From Rhizobium rosettiformans (lineage in GTDB: Bacteria > Pseudomonadota > Alphaproteobacteria > Rhizobiales > Rhizobiaceae), in NCBI RefSeq assembly GCF_016806065.1, contig NZ_CP032405.1, positions 1,640,001-1,704,000 of the forward strand: a stretch of 64,000 bases of DNA, written 5' to 3'. Below the pieces are notes generated by a model. It searched no databases. It had not been told where the DNA came from and saw nothing but the letters and a program-made list of their open reading frames with translations. Below, piece by piece: positions 26,549 to 34,883 of the stretch. The position numbers and the translations under genes are program-made. The first letter of the stretch is position 1; every line of letters starts with the position of its first letter.

Positions 26549-27940
26549 ATGGCCCCGTTCCAGTATATCGAAAGACCGTCCCCCTTCAGCACCAAGGGCG
26601 GCAAGACGCTCCCGGTCTTCGCCGTCACCCCGGCCCATGTCGAGACCGGCACGCTGGAACCGCTCGCCCTCGACTGGGCCAAGAAGGCGGGCTTCAAGGC
26701 CGAGGCCGGCTCGGTGCTGCTGATCCCCACCGCCGACGGCCATGTCGGCGGCGCGCTGTTCGGGCTCGGCGCCAACCCTTCTGAAAATCCCTATCTGACC
26801 GGCAAGCTCGCGCGTGCGCTGCCGGCCGGCGAATGGCACATCGAAACCGCCCCGCTCACGGCCAACCGCCTGTTGCTCGGCTACGGTCTCGGAGCCTACA
26901 GCTTCGACCGCTATCGCTCTGAACGGGTCACCGAACCGCGCCTTTTGATCCCGCAGGATGCCGATGCCGCCGACATCAAGCGCCAGTTGGCGGGCGTCTA
27001 TCTCGCCCGTGATCTGATCAACACCCCGGCCAACGACATGAGCCCGGCCGATATCGAAGCCGCGGTCCGTCGCCTTGCCGAACACTACAAGGCCGAGGTC
27101 TCTGTCATCACCGGCGACGAACTCCTTGAGAAGAACTTCCCGCTCGTCCACGCCGTCGGCCGCGCCTCCACGGTCGCCCCCCGTTTGATCGAGATGCGCT
27201 GGGGAAAGAAGGGCCATCGCAAGGTCACCATCGTCGGCAAGGGCGTGAGCTTCGATACCGGCGGCCTCGACATCAAGCCGGCCTCCTCGATGCTTCTGAT
27301 GAAGAAGGACATGGGTGGCGCCGCCAATGTGCTGGGCCTCGCGCTGATGATCATGGATGCCAAGCTCAAGGTCGACCTGCATGTCGTCATCCCAGCCGTC
27401 GAGAACGCCATTGCCGGCAATGCCTTCCGCCCCGGCGACGTCTACAAGAGCCGCAAGGGTCTGACCGTCCAGATCGACAACACCGATGCCGAAGGACGCC
27501 TGATCCTTGCCGATGCGCTGGCCTATGCCGACGCCGAGGAGCCGGATCTGCTGATCGACATGGCCACCTTGACGGGGGCCGCCCGTGTCGCGCTTGGCCC
27601 GGATCTGCCGCCCTTCTTCACCGATGACGAAGACCTTGCCCATGGCATCGCCGATGCGAGCCTCGCGGTCGACGATCCGCTCTGGCGCATGCCGCTCTAC
27701 AAGGGGTACGAGCGCATGCTGAAGGCCCAGATCGCCGACGTGACGAATGCCCCCTCGGGCGGCATGGCGGGTGCCATCACGGCCGCCCTCTTCCTCAAGC
27801 GCTTCGTCTCGCCTGGCCGCCGCTGGGCGCATTTCGACATTTTCGGCTGGTCTCCGACGGAGCGCGCCCATTCGCCGGTCGGCGGTGAGGCCCAGGCGAT
27901 CCGCGCCCTTTACCGCTACCTGCAGTCCGGCGCCGACTGA
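26549..27940 (+). CDS. pepA: Leucyl aminopeptidase (M17 family)
   Basis: Cytoplasmic di-zinc aminopeptidase, 463 aa, cleaving N-terminal residues in peptide turnover. The catalytic C-terminal domain has the metal-site Lys/Asp block VGKGVSFDTGGLDIK near residue 230, KKDMGGAAN near residue 252 and the M17 signature NTDAEGRLILADAL near residue 310. The N-terminal domain is shorter than in E. coli PepA, as is common in alphaproteobacterial homologues. The 147-bp gap before it holds GTTAAC-type AT-rich sequence suitable for promoters of both this gene and the divergent tadD-like gene. Confidence 0.94.
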   Translation: MAPFQYIERPSPFSTKGGKTLPVFAVTPAHVETGTLEPLALDWAKKAGFKAEAGSVLLIPTADGHVGGALFGLGANPSENPYLTGKLARALPAGEWHIETAPLTANRLLLGYGLGAYSFDRYRSERVTEPRLLIPQDADAADIKRQLAGVYLARDLINTPANDMSPADIEAAVRRLAEHYKAEVSVITGDELLEKNFPLVHAVGRASTVAPRLIEMRWGKKGHRKVTIVGKGVSFDTGGLDIKPASSMLLMKKDMGGAANVLGLALMIMDAKLKVDLHVVIPAVENAIAGNAFRPGDVYKSRKGLTVQIDNTDAEGRLILADALAYADAEEPDLLIDMATLTGAARVALGPDLPPFFTDDEDLAHGIADASLAVDDPLWRMPLYKGYERMLKAQIADVTNAPSGGMAGAITAALFLKRFVSPGRRWAHFDIFGWSPTERAHSPVGGEAQAIRALYRYLQSGAD

Positions 27941-27952
27941 GCCTAAATCCAC

Positions 27953-28003
27953 CAGCCCCTTGCCAGATCGTTCCTTTGCCGGAATGATACTCGCGAGGGG
28001 CTG
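27953..28003. repeat. Interrupted inverted repeat downstream of pepA
   Basis: CAGCCCCT (27953-27960) pairs with AGGGGCTG (27996-28003) around a second small stem, GTTCC/GGAAT. It fills most of the 94-bp gap between pepA and the marR gene. It may act as a folded 3' end for pepA or a leader for marR; no U-run follows. Confidence 0.35.
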
Positions 28004-28034
28004 CTGGCCCGGATCAGAACGAGGGGGAGGGGCC

Positions 28035-28382
28035 ATGGGCCTCGAAATGACGGCAACCCAGGCGCTTTGCCTGTGGCACAGGGTGACCCTGGATCAGGTC
28101 CAGAAAGACGGCCACGACCTCACCATGCGTCAGCTCGCCGTCCTGCTCGAGATCTATCTTGTGCCGCCGCCCCATACAGTGCGCGGCCTTGCCGCAACCC
28201 TCAATGTCACCAAGCCCGTCATCACCCGCGCCCTCGATACGCTCGGGGAGCTGGGCCTCGTTGACCGTATCAGGGACGAGCTCGACCGCCGCAGCGTCAT
28301 CGTCAAGCGCACCGTCGGCGGTGCGCTTTTTCTCGAAAAATTCGGCGATAACATCATCGCCCGGGGCCGCGCGCTCGGCTGA
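28035..28382 (+). CDS. MarR family transcriptional regulator
   Basis: Small winged-helix regulator of 115 aa, shorter than most MarR proteins (about 140 aa) but with the core intact: TMRQLAVLLEIY, TVRGLAATLNVTKPVITRALDTLGELGLVDR as recognition helix, and a DRRSVIVKRT wing. The ATG at 28035 has GGGGGAGGGG upstream. It lies 13 bases before the NlpC/P60 gene, suggesting cotranscription and a possible link to envelope stress. The effector is unknown. Confidence 0.88.
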   Translation: MGLEMTATQALCLWHRVTLDQVQKDGHDLTMRQLAVLLEIYLVPPPHTVRGLAATLNVTKPVITRALDTLGELGLVDRIRDELDRRSVIVKRTVGGALFLEKFGDNIIARGRALG

Positions 28383-28395
28383 CGGAGACTTGAAT

Positions 28396-29250
28396 ATGCT
28401 CGACCGGCGCCTCAACGCCTTCCGGCCCGATCTCGCCGATATCGCCCTGAAGGGGCAAGTCGAGGCCGAACGTTTCATCACCCCGGAACCGGCGATGATC
28501 ACCCAGCCGGTGGTGGCGCTTCGCCCAAAACCGGACCTGAATGTCGGCATCGATAACGAACTCCTGATGGGTGAAGAGGTCCACGTCTTCGAACGCAACA
28601 GGGGCTGGGCCTGGGTGCAGGCGGTGGACGATGGTTACGTCGGCTACCTGCCAGAAGAAGCGCTCGGCCCGGTCGCTGCGACCACCCATGTCGTCACCGT
28701 GCCGCGCACCTTCGTCTATTCGGGCCCCGACCTGCGCTTCCCCACGCGCATGGCCTTGTCGATGGGAAGCCGGCTAACAATCGTGGGCGAGGCGGAAACC
28801 CGTGGAACCCGCTACCTGCTGCTATCAGATGGAGGTGCTCTCGTCGCCCGCCACCTGAGCCCGATCTCGGACCCGCCCGTGCCGGATTACGTCACTGTCG
28901 CCGGACTATTCCTTGAGACCCCCTATCTCTGGGGTGGCAAATCCGGCTTCGGTATTGATTGCTCGGGCCTTGTGCAGCTGGCCATGCGCATGGCCGGGCA
29001 GGAAGCCCCGCGCGATAGCGACATGCAGGCATCGGGCCTCGGCGTGCCCGTGGAGCGTGCCGAGCTCAGGCGCGGCGACCTCGTCTTCTGGAAGGGCCAT
29101 GTCGCGATCATGGAAAACGAAACAACCATGATCCACGCCAACGGCAACACCATGTCCGTGGCGCGTGAAACGCTCGAAGCCGCCATCGAGCGGATCGGCT
29201 GGCTCTACGGCACCCCAACCGGCTACCGCCGCCCCGTCGCCGAAACGTGA
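28396..29250 (+). CDS. NlpC/P60 (C40) peptidoglycan hydrolase with SH3-like domains
   Basis: Protein of 284 aa. Two bacterial-SH3-like stretches (about residues 35-155) precede a C40 cysteine peptidase domain (about 165-280) with the nucleophile in GIDCSGLVQ, the His in WKGHVAIM, and IHANGNT as a later block. No signal peptide is visible, as in several rhizobial relatives, so the route to the wall is unclear. The predicted reaction is cleavage of gamma-D-glutamyl-diaminopimelate bonds. The ATG at 28396 is preceded by CGGAGA; the marR gene lies just upstream. The stop overlaps the 5' end of a longer frame of the next gene, but the better start there is at 29322. Confidence 0.9.
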   Translation: MLDRRLNAFRPDLADIALKGQVEAERFITPEPAMITQPVVALRPKPDLNVGIDNELLMGEEVHVFERNRGWAWVQAVDDGYVGYLPEEALGPVAATTHVVTVPRTFVYSGPDLRFPTRMALSMGSRLTIVGEAETRGTRYLLLSDGGALVARHLSPISDPPVPDYVTVAGLFLETPYLWGGKSGFGIDCSGLVQLAMRMAGQEAPRDSDMQASGLGVPVERAELRRGDLVFWKGHVAIMENETTMIHANGNTMSVARETLEAAIERIGWLYGTPTGYRRPVAET

Positions 29251-29321
29251 TGATCCCGGTCTTGGTGCAGCCGTGGCGAGCGCTTATATCGGCACCATTA
29301 GAGCTGACGAGAAGATTGCCC

Positions 29322-29702
29322 ATGCTGCCGGTCTGCCAAGAGAACAAGACTTCCACCAAGATCAGCACGGCTCTGGTGCTGGCATCGCTGGCCGTCTTCG
29401 CAGCGGTCGCCCCCGCCTCAGCCTCCGAAGGCATCGCCTGGGGCAGGGCCGGCCAGGAAAGCTTCAAGGACCTGCCGGGTGTCAAGCCGCAAGATCCGGT
29501 GAACCAGTTCGGTGAAAACGTCAGTTGTGAAACGCGGACGGTTGTCCCTAACCGCCATCACTTCGGTCGCCGTGATCTGCGCGACAGTCTGCCCTACACG
29601 GTCTACCGCTGCGAAAAGAACGGCATTGTCTATGAAGGCACCGAGCCGCCGCGGTCCGGCCGCATGTGGTATCCCGGCGTCAACCCGAGGATTATCGACT
29701 GA
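29322..29702 (+). CDS. Hypothetical exported protein
   Basis: Secreted protein of 126 aa: signal peptide of about 34 residues (KISTALVLASLAVFAAVAPASAS), then a mature domain with two cysteines (VSCETRT and VYRCEKNG) likely forming a disulfide, and a WYPGVNP tail. I do not recognise the family. I prefer the ATG at 29322; an earlier ATG at 29247 would overlap the C40 gene by 4 bases and add 25 residues before the signal. Confidence 0.65.
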   Translation: MLPVCQENKTSTKISTALVLASLAVFAAVAPASASEGIAWGRAGQESFKDLPGVKPQDPVNQFGENVSCETRTVVPNRHHFGRRDLRDSLPYTVYRCEKNGIVYEGTEPPRSGRMWYPGVNPRIID

Positions 29703-29895
29703 TCTCGGCGGTGTCGCTTCAGTCGTTCGAGGCAGCAAGTTACGCGATCAACTGACGTTGATCGGGTTTTGCAAGATTTTACGTAAGATTAAAACGCGAA
29801 AGTAGTATTTCGTTCTTAGGTTGTCCTGAATAGAGGGCATCCGTCCATCCCGCGTGGTTCGGATCCATTGTCGTTTCAAACAATGAGGACACATC

Positions 29896-31122
29896 ATGCT
29901 TCTGGAGAAGATCAGACACTGTTGGCAGGATCGGTCGGGCAACTTCGGTCTCATTTCCGCACTGCTCGCACCGATCGTCCTCGTGTCCGCAGGTGGTGCC
30001 CTGGATGTCGCTTCGGCCTACAACACGCGTATCGAGATGCAGGCTCAGCTCGACGCCGCCATGCTCGCCGCTGCCCGCAAGAGTGGGAAAAGCGCCCAGG
30101 AGCTCGAAGCCCGTAACTTTCTCGGTCTCAACGCCGAGCAGGACGAATTGAATGAAAGCGCCGGCTTCACGCTGACGGTCAATGCCGACGGTTCGCTGAC
30201 CGGCGGCTACGAGCAGGATGTCGACAACAGGTTTCTCGGTATTGTCGGCCTGAGCAGCTTCACGCTTGGCGTCAACACCACCGTCGCTGCCGGGGCGGAA
30301 GAGGCGGCTGGCGGCAATGGCTGCATCTATGCTCTCGGCAACAAGAGCCAGGCCGTGCTCATCAACTCCGGTGCCAATGTCAAATCGACGAAATGCGAGG
30401 TCCACGTCCATTCGACCAGCAATCCCGCCTTCATCATGAATGCCGGGGCAACGATCGATACGGCGAAATTCTGCGTCAAGGGCACGAACTACATCAAGAA
30501 CGGTGGAACGCTCAGCAATCTTCAGACGAAATGCGCGGCGGAAGCGGATCCCTTCGCCGGCAAGATGCCGGAGCCTAAGGTCCCTGCAAACTGCACCACC
30601 TCGGGCACGATGGACGGTCAGTCCATCACGCTGCAGCCGGGCAAGCACTGCGGAACCACGTTCAACGGCTCGCCGACCGTCACGTTCAAACCGGGTCTGC
30701 ACATCATTTCCGGCCGGATGATCATAAATTCCGGCGCAACGGTGAAGGCGGAAGGGGTTACGTTCTATTTCCCCGACGTCAACAGCGAGATCCGCGCCAA
30801 TGGCGGTCTGACCTTCACGGCGACAGCGCCGACATCCGGACCCTACAAGGACATCCTGATGTTCGAGAAGACCAGCGACGCCAGCAACAACCGCAACCCG
30901 CAGCAATATGTCTTTAATGGCAGCAAGGGCGAGATCCTCAAGGGGATCATCCATCTGCCCAATCGTGACGTGACCTACAATTCGACGACGAACCAGACCA
31001 ACAACATCACGCTGGTGGTGAATACCATCATCATGAATTCGGCCAACTGGAAGATCGAGCCCCTGTCGGGTGGCGGTTCGACGCCGACGAGCGGTCTCGC
31101 CAATCCCCGCATTCTGCGCTGA
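29896..31122 (+). CDS. TadE/TadG-like pilus-assembly family protein
   Basis: Protein of 408 aa with a TadG-type N-terminus: a short basic stretch (DRSGNFGLISALLAPIVLVSAGGALDVA) containing one membrane helix, then a helical segment (NTRIEMQAQLDAAMLAAAR) typical of putative Flp pilus-assembly TadE/G proteins. From about residue 140 it changes to a Thr/Asn/Gly-rich region with repeated NSGA, NAGAT, NGGT and NSGATV turns, resembling a parallel beta-helix, and six cysteines in the middle third. It is probably exported and anchored, facing the periplasm. The gene ends in a clear terminator; no other tad genes are adjacent. Confidence 0.8.
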   Translation: MLLEKIRHCWQDRSGNFGLISALLAPIVLVSAGGALDVASAYNTRIEMQAQLDAAMLAAARKSGKSAQELEARNFLGLNAEQDELNESAGFTLTVNADGSLTGGYEQDVDNRFLGIVGLSSFTLGVNTTVAAGAEEAAGGNGCIYALGNKSQAVLINSGANVKSTKCEVHVHSTSNPAFIMNAGATIDTAKFCVKGTNYIKNGGTLSNLQTKCAAEADPFAGKMPEPKVPANCTTSGTMDGQSITLQPGKHCGTTFNGSPTVTFKPGLHIISGRMIINSGATVKAEGVTFYFPDVNSEIRANGGLTFTATAPTSGPYKDILMFEKTSDASNNRNPQQYVFNGSKGEILKGIIHLPNRDVTYNSTTNQTNNITLVVNTIIMNSANWKIEPLSGGGSTPTSGLANPRILR

Positions 31123-31148
31123 TGCCGGTCGAATGAAGTCAAATCGAG

Positions 31149-31175
31149 AAAGGGCGTCCGTTGGGCGCCCTTTTT
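31149..31175. terminator. Intrinsic terminator, TadG-like gene
   Basis: AAAGGGCG (31149-31156) pairs with CGCCCTTT (31166-31173), followed by TTTTCTC on the plus strand. It lies 27 bases after the TadG-like stop and directly at the end of the convergent gene at 31177, so it probably serves both. Confidence 0.85.
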
Positions 31176-31176
31176 C

Positions 31177-31398
31177 TCAAGCCTGATCGTCCTGGCCGAG
31201 CAAACCGTCGAATACTTCGATCAGCGCTTCGCTGATCGCGCCACCGAGCTTGTGGCCGGCCTCGCGCAACCCTTCTTCGTCCATGTCGCGCGCCGCAAGC
31301 GCCAGCGCCGTGCCCTCCTGGGCCACGATTTCCTTGGCGCGTTCGATGGCCCAGAGGGCAAATTCGCTGCGGCTTTCGATGGCGACGGTCTCGTCCAT
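31177..31398 (-). CDS. Small hypothetical protein
   Basis: Acidic, Ala/Glu-rich helical protein of 73 aa with no cysteines or membrane segment. FALWAIERAKEIVAQEG near residue 13 and AGHKLGGAISEALIEVFDGLL near residue 47 suggest a small helical bundle. No family is recognised. Coding potential is supported by the plain ATG start at 31398 and a terminator just beyond its stop. Confidence 0.6.
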   Translation of the reverse strand: MDETVAIESRSEFALWAIERAKEIVAQEGTALALAARDMDEEGLREAGHKLGGAISEALIEVFDGLLGQDDQA

Positions 31399-31500
31399 GG
31401 TCTGTCCTTGTGGCGGTCTTGGGGTGCTCGGGAATGCGTGAAAAATCGTGCTGGAAACGACAGTGCGACAGCACCGGAAACTGAAATTTCAGACAAGAAA

Positions 31501-31522
31501 AAAGCCCGGCAAGCCGGGCTTT
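31501..31522 (-). terminator. Intrinsic terminator after tRNA-Leu
   Basis: AAAGCCCGGC and GCCGGGCTTT pair perfectly; read on the minus strand the stem ends in a run of Ts, as expected for a terminator about 48 bases after the tRNA-Leu 3' end. Confidence 0.88.
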
Positions 31523-31569
31523 TCAAAGTGTTTGAGGATCGCATAAACTGCTGATCTCAAATCGGAATT

Positions 31570-31656
31570 TGGTGCCCAGAAGAGGACTCGAACCTCCACA
31601 CCCTTTCGAGTACCAGCACCTGAAGCTGGCGCGTCTACCAATTCCGCCATCTGGGC
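31570..31656 (-). tRNA. tRNA-Leu (anticodon CAG)
   Basis: Full 87-nt class II tRNA with encoded CCA. The acceptor stem GCCCAGA pairs with TCTGGGC; the anticodon stem CCAGC/GCTGG holds the loop TTCAGGT with anticodon CAG, reading CUG codons; a long variable arm (ACTCGAAAGGGT) precedes the T-arm with GTTCGAGTC. No sign of an integrated element lies at its 3' end. Confidence 0.97.
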
Positions 31657-31908
31657 GACGAGGAGCCGTGTAAAGGGACTGCTCCGACCTGTCAACCGGC
31701 TTTTTGAAGTTTTCATGTCGGGGCGATGAAGGCGTCTGCCGGATTGGCGGGAAAAGCCGGAAGCGGATTCGCAGATGCGTTGGGACACAGGCATTTTGTA
31801 CAGTCTGCCACGGATAACGCTGTCGTGAAAAAGCCGTGATCGAAACGCTCTATCTTTCGGTCGGCAAGGCGGTTCGCCCGCCGCCGGGATGAACGACGGG
31901 ATGACCAT

Positions 31909-32373
31909 ATGAAGATTCGATCCGCTTTTGTGGCCGTGGCGCTTGCCGGTGCCCAGCTTTTCACCTCCGTGGCGGAGGCTGCGATGACGAAACCGACGCC
32001 ACCGGTTTCGCAACAGAGCTCCGATGTGGAAAAGATCGATCTCGTCTGCGACTTCTCCGGTTGCTACGAGACCTGGGACCGCCCGCCGCCGCGCCGTCCA
32101 CGCCCTCTGCCACCGGAATACTATCCGCCATCCGTCTATGACGAACCGCCGGTCTATCGCCCGCGCCCACGTCCGCCTGTCTATGTCGAACCCGGCTACC
32201 GTCCGAGACCGCGTCCGCCGGTTTATGCCGATCCGGGTTACCGCCCGCCGGGCCGCGGCTGGGAGCGGCATGTCGACTGGTGCCTGAACCGCTACCGGTC
32301 CTACAATCCCCGTACCAACCAGTTTCTCTCGTCGAGCGGCTACTACAAGGTCTGCCAATCGCCCTTCTATTGA
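31909..32373 (+). CDS. BA14K family exported protein
   Basis: Exported protein of 154 aa. The signal peptide ends near VAEAA (about residue 25). A proline/arginine/tyrosine-rich middle has two to three near-repeats of the form PRPRPPVYxxPGYRP (about residues 88-118). The C-terminal 35 residues (HVDWCLNRYRSYNP then YYKVCQSPF) match the BA14K family first seen as an immunoreactive, lectin-like Brucella antigen. Cell-surface location is likely; a function in this organism is not established. Confidence 0.87.
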   Translation: MKIRSAFVAVALAGAQLFTSVAEAAMTKPTPPVSQQSSDVEKIDLVCDFSGCYETWDRPPPRRPRPLPPEYYPPSVYDEPPVYRPRPRPPVYVEPGYRPRPRPPVYADPGYRPPGRGWERHVDWCLNRYRSYNPRTNQFLSSSGYYKVCQSPFY

Positions 32374-32388
32374 GACGAGCGATTGTTG

Positions 32389-32410
32389 AAGGCGGTCTTG
32401 CGGCCGCCTT
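32389..32410. terminator. Hairpin between the BA14K and SelT/W/H genes
   Basis: AAGGCGG (32389-32395) pairs with CCGCCTT (32404-32410), followed by a short T-run (TTTGC). It lies 16 bases after the BA14K stop, between two convergent genes. Confidence 0.5.
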
Positions 32411-32418
32411 TGCAGGTC

Positions 32419-32724
32419 TCAGCTGTCGAGCCCTTCGTTGCGGCTCCCACGATCGACATGGCCGAGATCACGCTCGGGATCGATGGCATCCCGCACCTTC
32501 TGCTTCAGCTCCTTCGGGCCTGGAAAACCGCCATCACGCTTGCGTTCCCAGATCAGGTCGTCGTTCAGCTTGATCTCGAAGATCCCGCCCGTGCCAGGGA
32601 TCAGTGCCACTTCGCCCAGATCGTCGGCAAAGGTATGCAGCAGTTCCTGCGCCATCCAGCCGGAGCGCAGAAGCCAGTTGCATTGGGTGCAATAGGTGAT
32701 CGAAATCCGGGGTTTTTCCATCAA
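32419..32724 (-). CDS. SelT/SelW/SelH (Rdx) family redox-like protein
   Basis: Thioredoxin-like-fold protein of 101 aa. The redox motif CTQC lies near residues 12-15 (cysteine replaces the selenocysteine of animal relatives), followed by the family's WMAQELLHTF and GTGGIFEIKLNDDLIWERKRDGGFP blocks. The family binds or reduces thiol partners, but no substrate is known. Typical length. Two adjacent ATGs (32724 and 32721) could start it. It is convergent with the BA14K gene. Confidence 0.88.
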   Translation of the reverse strand: MMEKPRISITYCTQCNWLLRSGWMAQELLHTFADDLGEVALIPGTGGIFEIKLNDDLIWERKRDGGFPGPKELKQKVRDAIDPERDLGHVDRGSRNEGLDS

Positions 32725-32843
32725 TACATCCTCACTTCACGGATAAGTTAACCCGTCTAATCAACTTTTCTTCGTGCGTCCAATTGCCACGCGCCGAAGC
32801 TTCGGCCATGAGGCGCAGGTTATTGTCATTTTGGAGTTTGTTC

Positions 32844-33284
32844 ATGTCCATTGAACCGAACCGTCTTTTCGTTCCCGCCCTTGCCCCCGTCTATCGTTCC
32901 GGCCACGAAGGGGGCGAAACCCTTCTGCGTCTGGTGGCCGGTGGCTTCCTGGTCATCCATGGCGCCGGCAAGATCGTCGATCCCTTCGGCGCCGTCCAGA
33001 TGGTCGAAGGCCTCGGCTTCTATCCTGGCGTCTTCTGGTCGCCGCTCCTAGCGATCACCGAATTCTTCGGCGGCATCCTGCTCGCAATCGGTCTCCTCAC
33101 CCGCCCGGCGGCCTTTGCAGCCACGATCGTCCTGCTGGTCACGGTCTATTTCCACTGGATCCAGCTGGATCAGGGTTTCTCCGGGGCTGAAAAATCGCTG
33201 CTTTGGTCAGCGATGACCTTCTTCTTCGTGATTCGCGGCGGCAACAGCCAGTCGGTTGATGCGCGCCTGAAGAGAACCTTCTGA
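32844..33284 (+). CDS. DoxX family membrane protein
   Basis: Inner-membrane protein of 146 aa with four helices (starting near residues 26, 60, 85 and 118). Family blocks are LLRLVAGGFLVIHGAGKI and FFGGILLAIGLLTRPAA. DoxX-type proteins are often associated with redox stress or quinone chemistry, but a reaction is not assigned. The ATG at 32844 is preceded by TTGGAG; the earlier frame start at 32784 adds 20 unconserved residues. Confidence 0.88.
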   Translation: MSIEPNRLFVPALAPVYRSGHEGGETLLRLVAGGFLVIHGAGKIVDPFGAVQMVEGLGFYPGVFWSPLLAITEFFGGILLAIGLLTRPAAFAATIVLLVTVYFHWIQLDQGFSGAEKSLLWSAMTFFFVIRGGNSQSVDARLKRTF

Positions 33285-33382
33285 AGCCTGGGGGAGGGGG
33301 CTTCAAGCGCCGCCCTCCCGTCTTGCCGTGATCGCAGGCGCATGCTTTCTCTGAAGCAACAGCCCACGAGATCCGATTCCCC

Positions 33383-34087
33383 ATGCGCGTTGCCATCGTC
33401 GAGAATACCAAAGTCACCGAAGCCGGTCAGGTCGGTATCGCCCTGGCCGAAGCCGGAGCAGAGATCATCACGATCCGCGCCTATGCGGGTGAACCTCTCC
33501 CGGAGTTTGGCGCGCATGACGCCCTCGTTGTCTTCGGCGGCGAGCAAAATGCCCGCGACGACGAAAAGCATCCTTATCTGCCGGCGCTCGCAAGCCTGAT
33601 GCGCCGCTTCGGCGACAGCGACAAAGCCGTGCTCGGCATCTGTCTTGGCAGCCAGTTGCTCGCCCGCGCCTATGGCGGTGATAACCTGATCGGCGCCGCC
33701 CCGGAATTCGGTTGGCGCAGCATCGGCCGCACCGAGGCCGGCAAAGAGGATCCGGTGCTCTCTACCATGCCCGACCGTTTCCTCTCCTTCCAGTGGCACG
33801 ACGACACCTTCACCCTACCGCAAGGCTCTCTTCATCTCGCGGAAAACGAAGCGGCCCGCCATCAGGCCTTCCGCATCGGCCGCGCCGCCTATGGCTTCCA
33901 GTTCCATTTCGAGGCCAATCGCGAGGTCGTGCGCAACTGGATGACGCATTTCCCCGAGGTCATCGAGCGCAAGGAGCCCGGCTGGCTCAACCGCCATCCT
34001 GAGATCGAACCGACCGACGGGCAGCTTTCCGATGAAGCCGGGCTGGAGCTGGCTCGTGCCTGGGTCCGGCAGATCCGCCCGTCTTGA
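33383..34087 (+). CDS. Type 1 glutamine amidotransferase (GMP synthase-like class I)
   Basis: Class I glutaminase-fold protein of 234 aa, standing alone without a synthetase domain. The nucleophile Cys lies in GICLGSQLLA near residue 87, and the His of the triad in GFQFHFEA near residue 176. It resembles GMP-synthase-like amidotransferases such as those acting on gamma-glutamyl compounds; the acceptor substrate is unknown. The start ATG is 33383. It lies 98 bases after the DoxX gene on the same strand. Confidence 0.88.
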   Translation: MRVAIVENTKVTEAGQVGIALAEAGAEIITIRAYAGEPLPEFGAHDALVVFGGEQNARDDEKHPYLPALASLMRRFGDSDKAVLGICLGSQLLARAYGGDNLIGAAPEFGWRSIGRTEAGKEDPVLSTMPDRFLSFQWHDDTFTLPQGSLHLAENEAARHQAFRIGRAAYGFQFHFEANREVVRNWMTHFPEVIERKEPGWLNRHPEIEPTDGQLSDEAGLELARAWVRQIRPS

Positions 34088-34191
34088 GCGCATCTCCCGC
34101 GTCACCCGGATCCCTTCGCCGGGTTTGACCGACATCAAGCCGCCGCGGCATCCGACCTGCTATCTCCGACCTCACTGATCGGAGTTCTGCT

Positions 34192-34785
34192 TTGTCCCTG
34201 TCCACCTTTGCCTTTGCCGTCCTGCTCCTTCTGCTGACGCCGGGGCCGACGAATACCCTACTTGCCGTTTCAGGCGCCACGCGCGGCATCAAGGCCTCGC
34301 TGCCGCTGATCGGTGCCGAATGCGCCGGCTATCTCACGGCCATCGTTCCGCTTGTCTTCTTGGCCGCGCCACTGCTCATTGATCAGCCGGCTGCAGCCCT
34401 TGGCATCAAGCTCGCCTCGACCCTCTGGGTCTTGCTGCTCGCCGCCCGGCTCTGGATGCGTCCGCCCTCGGCCAATGCGCAGGGTGGAACGACGGCGGCT
34501 GCCGTCTACGCCACCACGGTGCTCAACCCCAAGGCCTTGATCATCGGGCTCGCCCTCATTCCCGCAGCCAGCACGGGTTCGCTGGAAGCACTGTTCCGGC
34601 CGCTCCCCTATCTCGCCGTGTTCTCCCTGCTCGTCGTCATCGTCGCCACCTGCTGGCTGAGCGCCGGCGCCGCCATGCTGCGGCGGCTGGCCACCACGAG
34701 CCCCCTACTGTTCGGGCGGGTCGCCGCAAGCTGCCTCGCGGTCTTTGCCTTGAGCCTTGCCGGCCGCGCCATCGGCTGGATTTGA
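34192..34785 (+). CDS. LysE family translocator
   Basis: Six-helix membrane exporter of 197 aa, LysE/RhtB-like. LTPGPTNTLLAVSGATRGIKASLPLIGAE near residue 14 is the family signature; NPKALIIGLALIPA near residue 108 marks the second half. It uses a TTG start with GGAG about 7 bases upstream, and no better ATG is available. The substrate is probably an amino acid or small metabolite. Confidence 0.85.
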   Translation: MSLSTFAFAVLLLLLTPGPTNTLLAVSGATRGIKASLPLIGAECAGYLTAIVPLVFLAAPLLIDQPAAALGIKLASTLWVLLLAARLWMRPPSANAQGGTTAAAVYATTVLNPKALIIGLALIPAASTGSLEALFRPLPYLAVFSLLVVIVATCWLSAGAAMLRRLATTSPLLFGRVAASCLAVFALSLAGRAIGWI

Positions 34786-34883
34786 TCCCGCGTCATTCGC
34801 CTCCCTCTTGCGAGCCATCCGCCCCCGTGCTTAATCGAACTTCAATCGATTGAGTTCGCTTCAGAAACCTGTGGGAGGGGGAC

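Noticed and set aside
31570..31656. tRNA-Leu as a possible integration site
   Set aside because: No integrase, direct repeat of the tRNA 3' end, or foreign block adjoins it.
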